From positions 91,001-155,000 of the forward strand of contig JAMWET010000473.1 in NCBI GenBank assembly GCA_024036415.1: DNA of 64,000 nucleotides, read 5' to 3'. Shown one piece after another: positions 55,340 through 64,000 of this stretch (its first letter is position 1; each line of letters opens with the position of its first letter). Origin of the DNA: Prochilodus magdalenae (Eukaryota; Chordata; Actinopteri; Characiformes; Prochilodontidae). The notes beneath the pieces are model-generated. The model was given only the letters and a program-made list of their open reading frames with translations, was not told the DNA's origin and searched no databases. The translations under genes were made by a program, and so were the position numbers.

Positions 55340-56760
55340 ACAGGCTCTAGATTAGTGGAGGATGCCAGGGGGCAACAGTGCATTCAGCAACCTGCCTGTC
55401 TCAAGGACGAATTGTTCAGTCTGGGAGGTAGTAGGATGGATAGTCCTGTACCTTCTTCTGACAGATGGCCGAAGGGTGAAGAGTCCATGAGAGGAGTGGG
55501 AGGGTTTGCCCACAATGCTGGCGGCACTGTGGACACTGGGTTTGTGGTTGGAGGTGTCAACAGTGGGTAAAGGCCCCGCACATACAACCCAGTGATCTTT
55601 TCAGGTGTCCTCGCAAAGCGCTGTAGGGCGCTGCATTTCAAATCTCTCTACTGTGGCACTGTAGTGAGGATGGAAGATGTGAAGGTTTGCTCTCTTCACC
55701 TTCACAGGTCGCTGCTGGGCTTTCTTAGCTAGACAGGTGGTGTTTATGGTCCTGGTGAGGCCATGAGTGATGAGAACTTCAAGGAACTTTTGACTGTTTC
55801 CACAGTTGAACAATTGATGTGCAGCAGAGAGCGAACACCAGGAGTCAACAATCATCACTTTTGCCTCAACGATGTTAACAGACAAGTGGTTACACTAGTC
55901 TAAACATGCATAACCTGTCATCGATGTTCCTGAGACCCACCACTATAGTAACATTAATAACCTTTTGATATGAGCTTTTGGCAGGACAACTGACTGAGGA
56001 CGGACTGAGCACACAGCCCTGGGAAGCACTGGGTGTCCAGGGTGCTGGTGCTGGAGGTGTTCTTATTCATTCTGGCAAACCGAAGTCTCTTAGTCGAGGA
56101 TCCAGCTGCAGAGAGATGTGGTTAGGCCCAGTAAGCTCAGCTGTTCGACTGTGTTGAATGCCGAAGACTATACATTCTCACAGTCGTCTTGTCTGTCCAG
56201 GTGGGTCACTGAGAGGTAAATTGCGTTCTCTGTAGATCGGCTGGGGAGATTCGCAAGCTGAAATGGCGTAGCAGGGAGAAGCTCTTTATGTGTTTCATTA
56301 CCATCCGCTCAAAGCACCTCATGATTCACCCACCTCTGTAAAATGATCAAGTTATAAGTTGCTCTGTATAAGAGCATCTGCCAAACGCCATGAAAATAAA
56401 TACACACTGTCAGGAGCCGTCCGAAGGTCAGTTCTCAGAAGAGTGGTCCTACATCTACTGCACATAGACTGAGTACTTGCTAAGTGGGAAGAGGGATTGC
56501 ACATACAGAAATTGTTCAGTGCATCTAGGAGTGAGGCATCGCCATCACAAGCATGTGATCTCACTTTGTAGTCAGTAATGACCCAAATGCCCTGCCATAT
56601 ATGCCATGTGAATCTGATGTCTAACAGAGTGCCCGTGCGTTTCCTGTGCCAGCTCTTTGCCTCTCTGATAAGCCAGGACAGGGTGGCTCATGCTAGCTTG
56701 TCATCTGACCTGAAGTTGGCATTGTAGTGAGCTAATGATGGTCTTGAAGTTATATCATCT
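55340..56760 (-). mobile_element. Degenerate non-LTR retrotransposon (LINE) reverse transcriptase fragment
   Basis: On + the text runs backwards through familiar LINE landmarks: TGTACCTTCTTCTGACAGATGG, GAACAATTG, CACAGCCCTGGGAAGCACTGG, GTTGAATGCCGAAGAC, TGTCCAGGTGGGTCACTGAG, TCGCAAGCTGAAATGG and CTCAAAGCACCTCATGATTC. These correspond to the RT domain and C-terminal part of CR1/L2/Rex-like elements on -. No intact frame remains. A SINE tail is inserted at about 56,348-56,402. Confidence 0.75.
56348..56402 (+). mobile_element. SINE tail fragment
   Basis: AAGTTATAAGTTGCTCTGTA, TAAGAGCATCTGCCAAACGCC and ATGAAAATAAAT match the tail of the full SINE at 33,392-33,616 (TAAGTCGCTCTGGATAAGAGCGTC…). 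Only the 3' part is present. Confidence 0.75.
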
Positions 56761-59439
56761 ATGCATTGGCTAATGTAGACATCTGTTTTTTTTTCTATAG
56801 AGGAAAGTAGCTTAAACTTGGGGTTGGGGGGGTTGTCAAGGAGGGAGGGGGGGGGGGTTGTCAAGGAGGGAGGGGGGGGAGGGGGTTGTCAAGGACGTTG
56901 GCCTTTCTGCCATATGTTGCAAGGAGTCAGGTGGTTCCTTGCACCATATGAGAGGAAACCAAGTGTCCATGCTGGACTAAGGCTAATCCCAGAAAGATCT
57001 GCCATGCCATTACGCCCACTGCCTCAAAAACAAAGGGGATTAGTTCAGACTGAACAGTGGAAGGTGATCAAAAGTCTGCAGCTTTCTCATTTTCATCTTA
57101 AACATACAACATCAAACATCCAGGCCAAGCATTTCATGTCATACATTTGACAGACTGTATATGCAGAGTTTCCCCAATTTATTAGAAACGCTATGTTCTA
57201 GTAGCAGATGGTAAGTTGGTATTTTTGCTCAGGAGTTTTTCATAAATGTATGACATGCTTACTGTATGTATGACATAATAACTGACATGCCACAAATAAG
57301 CATGGATAATAAAAGTGTTGCAAACCAGACTAACTTCAGCATGCGTGGCCTGGTTTGACAGTAAAAGTATAATTAGCTCAACTGTTAAACTGTGGACACA
57401 AATTTAGTAGACAGATGAAGTCTAAAGGCTTAGAACCGCAATAAACTTGGTTTATTTGATTGTAATCAAAGAGAGTAATCAAGACAAATCCACACGCACA
57501 CACACACACACTTTTGTCTCTCGCTCTCTCTCAGCCTAAACAAAGTAAAAGTATCAGCACAGACTGATAACATGATGTCCTCCTCTCTTAGGGCTGTTCT
57601 TTCAAGCTTGAACAATCCCCTGACACACACACACACACACACCTCTCAGCAGTCCACCTAAGCCGATTACAGATAATCAGTCGGAATCACAACCCCTGAG
57701 GCTTACAGACTAAACAGCTCTGCTGACTGTGCTTAGTGGCCGGATCAATTAAAGAAATGCAGTGTTATAGCCGGCCACAGAAACTGTGAAACTTCTGTGC
57801 CCTTCTACTGACGACAGAGTCGAACGCATTTCAACCAAAAAAGCCTACACTGGACAGTAAAACAAGGTTTACCAATAAGAACATGTGCCAAAACCAAAAG
57901 AGACCAAAGGTAAAATACTACAACACCTAAATGCACTGTCACAGTATGTCACATACACAGAGCTTATGAGGTTTAAGAAGAAATATTGCTATATGTTTAT
58001 TCCAACCAACTGGGACCACTTCTGTAATGCTCACATTGTTAATGGCTGTTTGTTCATGCAAATAAATAAATAAATAAATAAATATGAATATAAACAAAAC
58101 AAACCAATATCTACCATGTTTTTTTTTTATTAGTGTTGATATACTGGTGTTTACATGCTTTATATAATAAGTCTTTATGTCTTTATGATGCATGTTCTAA
58201 AAGTAATTAAAATTCCCATCACTGATTACATCATTTCACTTAATCATTGCATTGTCTCTTATCAGTTTCCACTCCTACTCCAAAGGATAAAACCGTGCTG
58301 ATTTGAAACATGGTGGTGGCAGCATCATTCTAAACCTGGGTCCATATTCAGAAAGCTTCTCAGAATCAGAGTGCTGGTCTAAGACTTCTGTTCCTATAAG
58401 TAAACTCAGAAAGAGAGAAACCAGACCCAAAACTATATATATATATATATATAAACTGATTGGGGAAGATGTTTGGTTTGCAACAGGGCCAGGATCCATA
58501 CTCCACTGCCAAAGGAAAAGCTGAGTGGCTTAAAAATACAAGAGGATAAACTGTAATTGACTAAATTACAGTTTATGTATGTTGGGATCTAAATAAAGCA
58601 ACGTCATTCAATTTGTAGTGCAAGTTCACAAAGCCTAACATCACCACTGTACATAACTCTGAACTGACCTTAGAATGGAAAAACACCCTGTTGTACTGCA
58701 TGCTGTAATTTGTTCATTGCTAGTCATGAGATTTTTATTTTGTTCTAACTAAATGCATGTCAGTGTAATTTAACCCTTCAGGTTTGTAAGTGTGGCGGCA
58801 TCAATCAAATTAAGATAGTATTGCAGCTTGCCAGCTACAAGCTCGATACCAACATGTCTGAGCCCTTACAGAGAGCAACTTTCGTTTTTCTTTAAAGCGG
58901 AAAGAGGAACAATTGCAAACTCGCTATGGCATGTGCATGGACAGAACGCGGAAGACATTTCCATGTTTGATGAAAAAGCAGAGAGCAGTTGTTGTTGTTG
59001 TTATTGCTGTTATGGGAGTTTGGTTCCAGGGAAGTGCTGCGACGCAGCAAGATGTCAACAATCCTGTATGTCATCATGGAACAGTTAGTTTCAATAGCAC
59101 AGTCGGATTAAGAAGTTGTGAAGAATGCTGCCTGTGCTGTTGTTTGTGATGATAGAATGTATTTTTACCCCAACAAACTGTATAATCCCACTGAGCACAG
59201 GCTGCCCACCAACAGCTTGCTTTACACCGCAGCTTACCATTTACTGTATTACTTCACCCTATACAACAATCAGGTAACTATTATCCTGAACACAGCGGCA
59301 GCAGGCCTATATCACATTCCAAACCTGTCCCGCCCTCCTCGTTTCTTGGTCGGCAGTTGTGACAGCACAACAGCCAAACATACTGGAATTAGCCAGAAAC
59401 AGAATACAATCTGATAAACAAGATGGGCTGTGAAATGCT

Positions 59440-60010
59440 CTGCAGACTGTCTGGAACAAAACCACATTCTTATTAATCTGGCATATACTAAAACAATAAC
59501 AATAACCGAGATGAACCTGGTACCGCAACAGTTTGCTGGCTTCTATGGTTCTGACTGAAGGAGCGGCCAATATTAACACCCATCTGGTGTAATGTTTCCC
59601 CGGATTGCTGCCTCCGTTTTCCTCTGAATCTGCCTGAGTAGAACACCGTGGTTTATCGTCGCTGTTTTTCAGCCGTGCTGTAGTTGAAATGCAGCTGTCC
59701 TCACATAAACCGATGCACGGCGTCATGGAGTCCGTCTGTCACCTTTTCAAAAACACTATTTTGTGGATTCAAAGCAGCCCTGTATCTTTCAGTATCTCCA
59801 CCGGTCCACCTCCTCACTCTTGTGATGACAGGCTTGTTCCTGCTTGTACGCTGGGATGAGGTGAAGGAGACTACGGTCGGAATGTCAGAGAGCCACACGC
59901 TCGCTGTGTGTTTCAAATACTGGTGTAGGAATGGACCAAAATGTCCCTTCTCTTTTGGCACAAGTGCCATGCTGTCTGTACTCGTGCATTGCCTTTGTTG
60001 CATTAGCACA
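59440..60010 (-). pseudogene. Possible decayed transposable-element ORF
   Basis: On -, the frame of an ORF at 59,701-60,009 (…RWTGGDTERYRAALNPQNSV…DAVHRFM) continues through stops as GQLHFNYSTAEKQRR, then TTVFYSGRFRGKRRQQSGET and NIGRSFSQNHRSQQTVAVPG. The text stays protein-like across the stops, suggesting an old coding element. I cannot name the family. Confidence 0.3.
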
Positions 60011-60937
60011 TCTGATTCTCTCTTTCTACTTTCATTATCGGATGGGACAATAGGTTCTGTGCGTCATTTGCAAGCACTTCCAGCAGTGCATAAACACAGA
60101 CCTGAATATAGAGACGAAAAACTCAGAGAGATTATTCTAGTCTGCAGTAGAAGAACAGTGACTCTAGACACAGTACAGCGATGTCTTTACACCAGCGTTC
60201 TTCCACCTAGAAACAGATCCCTCCTCCCCATGGACTGAGACTCCAGAATGCAGTTTTTAAGGTGGAACAGAAAAAAAGCAGATCCAGATAAAACACAGAC
60301 ATGTAAAGCTTCCAGTAGGCTTCAGAGTACTTTTGGAGAAACAAGTCTCCCGTAAAATCGGAAGAAATTGGAATTCAAAACCCCATTGCAAGCTTGCAAT
60401 TATCCTGATGGTTAACCCAATGTTTTACACCTTCTCCTCGACCCTGCAACTTAGTAGCTTTATCTTACCATGGAGAATAACAATCATTCCTGGCTGGCCA
60501 ATGTTCTGATCTGCATTTCAACTTTGCAGACTGTAAATATAAGCAAGTGATTATTAAAACAACATTTACTAAAATTGATAACATTATAGACCGTCCCAGA
60601 AATCATTAGGCCTTCTCTGAATGTCTAGAAGGCTCTGAGAGCTCCTCAATAGCACATGTACATTGCCAATATAATCGCTATGTAACGTTTTGTCCATATC
60701 GTACAACCAGTCTGCGCAAATGTCAGAGTGACAGGCCAGAGTACACACACACACAGACACACCCAGTTCTCTCAGGACCCATCATCCCTCCCTCTTTCAG
60801 AGCCTGCAGCCACAAAAACAATAGAAGCCTGTCATTCAGTGAGCAGATGTGCTCAGGTGAGTCAACCGCAGCAGTCAAGCATGCCCCTACGTGTGTGTGT
60901 GTGTGTGTGTGTGTGTGAGACTAGGTGTATGCCGCAT

Positions 60938-61123
60938 TGTGGGGACCAAAACTTGTTCATACCCTAATGCTTTTGAAGCCTGTATTCCTTGTGGGGACCA
61001 GCTTGAGGTTATTGCTGTATAAGGTCAGGGTAAGGTGAAGGTAAGGGTTGGGTTAGTACTAGTTCTGTTAAAGCTTTGGATAAGTCTTAAGAAAATGAAT
61101 AGAAGTCTATGTAATGTCCCCAC
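60938..61123. mobile_element. Short inverted-repeat element (GTGGGGAC…GTCCCCAC)
   Basis: TTGTGGGGACCAAAAC at the left, an internal second TGTGGGGACCAG at 60,991 and a TAAGGT/TAAGGG-rich middle, then ATGTCCCCACGA at the right. This is the layout of a common small teleost DNA element. No ORF. Confidence 0.65.
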
Positions 61124-62253
61124 GATTCACCTAAACAAGACTGTGCACAGGTAGCCTGGAAAGACACCTTTACATGGAGCACACTATCACCTTACATTTA
61201 AAGAGACAGCTCACATAAAACATCTAATTCACACAATGTTACCCGTCCCCAGGACTTGTTTGGTGTCTGAGGTTTGCTTCTTCATTTTGCACTAAAGCTA
61301 CAAGGCTAATGTAGCTAACAAGCAATGGAGTTATTTTCACAAATTAGTATGCCTAAATCATCACCCACCCTCTTTAAACATCTTCACTCGCATTCGCTAA
61401 TGTGCTTCTTGGCATTGTATAGTATGCTGTTGCTTAGAAAACTGGACATGGATTTTAGGTTTCAAGAGGACTGCTACTGCTACTGCTGTTCTCAGGTATG
61501 AAACCATGTATTTTTTGTCCATTATGGACAGCAGTATGTCATACAGAGTTAAAAACTACAAAAGTAAGACTTGCTTGACAACTTGAAGTGGTTTGAGGCA
61601 TGCAGATTGCACAATGCCAGTTAACCTCCTCCAAACATAGGCAAACATAAACCTCCACATCTAAATTAGCCTTGTAGCTCCAGTACAAAACCAGAAAAGC
61701 TAATTTGGCTAATCAGATACTTAAAAGAGACAAAAAACAACGTGTTACATACTTTTACCATTCCCTCAAGTTTGTCAGGACAACACACTGTATGTGTTTA
61801 TCAAGATCTTTTGGACACAGCTGTCCTGGACATTATGTGGAAATATCACATTGAATGGACCAATAGAAAAACACTATGACTAACATGGCTGGACAAACAG
61901 AAATGCCCCACACTGAGAAAGACGTGTTTACACTTCGTTTAAAAAAAAAAATCCAAAACCTCTTGGAGAGTTGCTATTTTGGAGACTTGTTTATCTTTGG
62001 GCAGCAACGACAGATAAACCCAAAACATCCAAACCCATACATTACTTAACCTGTCGGCAGCTGCGGGTATAGGGGTGAGAAAGCATAAAGCCAGAAAGTG
62101 GCGAGTTGCTCAAGCTGAGAGTACACTCAACAGGCCAGACCAGTCTAGGAGTGAGAGGAGAAGGAGGAGGAGGAGGGTGAATCACGGACGAAGGTCAAGC
62201 ATGGATTTCAGTGGGGTGTCATGGAAACAGAGGAAACGCCGGGGCTCCCAGCC

Positions 62254-62453
<200 letters not shown>

Positions 62454-63056
62454 CCCCACTGCAGGCTCTTCACAAAATGGAGGGCTTTTCTGTCTCCTCT
62501 CGACAGCTGCCTGCTATCAGAGTGTTCCTGCTTGTACAGACAAGAAGAGGATTACATCACTTGCCACTTACACCACCAAGGACTCGACTACGTATCCCAG
62601 AGTGCCCTGACGGAGCAGACAGGACCTGCGGCAGATATATAGAGGCAGAAGAGAGAGCTATACCGCGGGTGTGGGCGATACAGATCTACAGATCTAGTCT
62701 TTTAGGCCTGATACCACGTTTGTCTTTATTTGTTGATCAACATTTTAGAGAGCATTCTGAACACATTCTGAGGTTTGACAGGGAACCAGATAGAAACTCT
62801 GTTTGTAATGAAACGTGCAGATTCTCAGTGCTTCTGAAGTACTGCAGCAATACTATTCATCACAGTTATTCACACTGCCTACCTCTATTGTTAACCGCCC
62901 CTATTGTTCTAGCTTGAACTCATCATCAAACGCATAGTTCCACAAATAGTAGCACCCAGTAGGAAACAACCAACAGGAAGGACTGTAATGGTCACCAAGG
63001 ACAGCACGCCTACCGCGCAAATCTGCAGGAACTGTGCGAGAATATTCAAGCTGCAC

Positions 63057-63180
63057 TACTTCTGTAGGTGTAGCTCAATAAAAATTGCCCATATCAGCCA
63101 AAATTTATCATAATGTACTGTCCCTGGTAACCTTCATCTTCCTTCCCACCAGCAACCCATGCCTTCTTCCCTTCACAACA
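63057..63180. repeat. Dispersed repeat, copy 2 (shared with 32,526-32,650)
   Basis: CTACTTCTGTAGGTGTAGCTC, AATAAAAATTGCCCATATCAGC and CCCTGGTAACCTTCATCTTCC match the copy in the 12.5-kb BAIAP2 intron. Confidence 0.7.
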
Positions 63181-63239
63181 TTGCTTTGATGATGAGTGTA
63201 CAACAAAGATTTGATATTCAAGGAGACTTTGTCATTCGC

Positions 63240-63790
63240 ATCACATGTGGTACATGGGGTGGAACGAAATTGTAGTACCCAAGGACCCAGTTACACCCAA
63301 TAAATAAAATATACATAAATATATAAAAATATATTTAGAAAATATAGAGAGAGAGAGCAGCAGAAAATTTAAAAGGTAGCAGCAGAGTGTATTTAAAGTG
63401 ACTGAGTGTCCACAAAGTGTCGGTGCAGTGGTTATGACTAAATTGGCGTTTAGAAGTCTTGCAGCTTCCGGAATGAAGCTGTTCCTCAGTTTTACACTTA
63501 ATGCTCCGCAGCCTCCTGCCTGAGGGGAGCGGGACAAAAAGTGAGTGTGCTGGGTGAGTGGGGTCCTTCATGATGCAGGTGGCCCTCTTCCTGCATCTGG
63601 AGGTGTAGATGTCCGTGGTGGTGGGGAGGCTGACTCCGACAGACCTCTGTGCAGCCTTCACCACCCTCTGCAGAGCTTTCCTGTCTGCAGCAGAGCAGCT
63701 TCCGTACCACACGTTGATGCTGGAGCATAGGACGCTCTCCACCACACATCTGTAGAAGGAGGTGAGGACTGAGCTCCCGAGCCCAGCTCA
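63240..63790 (-). mobile_element. LINE ORF2 C-terminal fragment (CR1/L2/Rex-like)
   Basis: On - the frame 63,745-63,440 reads VESVLCSSINVWYGSCSAAD, RKALQRVVKAAQRSVGVSLP, then YTSRCRKRATCIMKDPTHPA and HSLFVPLPSGRRLRS. This is the region after the RT domain of fish non-LTR elements (…FYRCTIESIL…ITAWYG…SDRKALQRVV…). It is followed by the 3' tail towards 63,240. The 5' part is truncated at about 63,790. Confidence 0.85.
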
Positions 63791-64000
63791 CCTCAACTCG
63801 CCTATGTTCTCATTTATGCGTCATTTGGTACATTTCTTGTATTTATTTTAATACAGTTAATAAAGTTTTAATATTTTTAGTCTTGGTATGGTTTGCCATA
63901 CAGCAAAAGGTGCACATAAGAAACTAAAACTAAACTTTGAGTGTGCTGCCTCTGCTTGCCACACATATCTGAGGATAGAGTAATTGACGTAGTAGGGTTA

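Noticed and set aside
62477..62917. 146-codon + strand ORF after the (GA)n tract
   Set aside because: No recognisable domain, no splice-site support, ordinary AT-rich intron context.

Overview
The window is vertebrate nuclear DNA, almost certainly from a teleost fish. Evidence: multi-exon genes with GT/AG introns, many (CA)n, (TA)n, (GA)n and (CATC)n microsatellites, a tRNA-derived SINE with fish-type tail, Tc1-like transposon relics, inverted-repeat MITE-like elements and non-LTR retrotransposon fragments. Two known genes account for essentially all convincing coding sequence. They are convergent, as AATK and BAIAP2 are on human 17q25.3.

Left part (1 to about 12,605, + strand): the 3' portion of AATK/LMTK1, a membrane-associated lemur-family kinase. 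It has seven small exons carrying most of the kinase domain, a 3.5-kb exon coding the long acidic/Ser-rich tail, and three short C-terminal exons ending in TGA at 9989-9991. A 2.6-kb 3'UTR ends near an AATAAA at 12,581. The first exons (signal/TM region) lie off the left edge. The intron at 3,103-3,385 contains the conserved microRNA miR-338. The large exon is broken in this sequence by a 140-nt poly(A) tract (7,379-7,518) and an apparent one-base shift at a G5 run near 7,609.

Between the genes (about 12.6-14.8 kb): a small island of transposon-like coding debris. On + there is a first-exon-like ORF (12,755-12,905) with a clean splice donor. On - there is a THAP zinc-finger ORF (13,209-13,596) with a one-base frame break.

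Right part (- strand, about 14.8 kb to beyond 51.2 kb): BAIAP2 (IRSp53), from its fourth coding exon to three alternative 3' ends. I could place ten shared exons covering most of the IMD/I-BAR domain, the linker, the SH3 domain and the C-terminal region, all with consistent splice phases. The last shared exon (22,306-22,343) ends in AG. Each of three alternative terminal exons (20,838; 17,582; 16,912) begins with T and so completes the same Ser codon. They give a PDZ-ligand tail (LISTV), a short tail ending SRF, or a 22-residue tail. The N-terminal exons were not found, so 51.2-64 kb is probably 5' intron or flanking sequence.

The introns, especially 27.8-44 kb and 51-64 kb, are rich in repeats: a 1.7-kb minisatellite interrupted by another repeat, Tc1 relics, a complete SINE, MITE-like elements, CR1/L2/Rex-like LINE pieces and several long purine tracts. 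I found no CRISPR array, operon, phage or bacterial feature.
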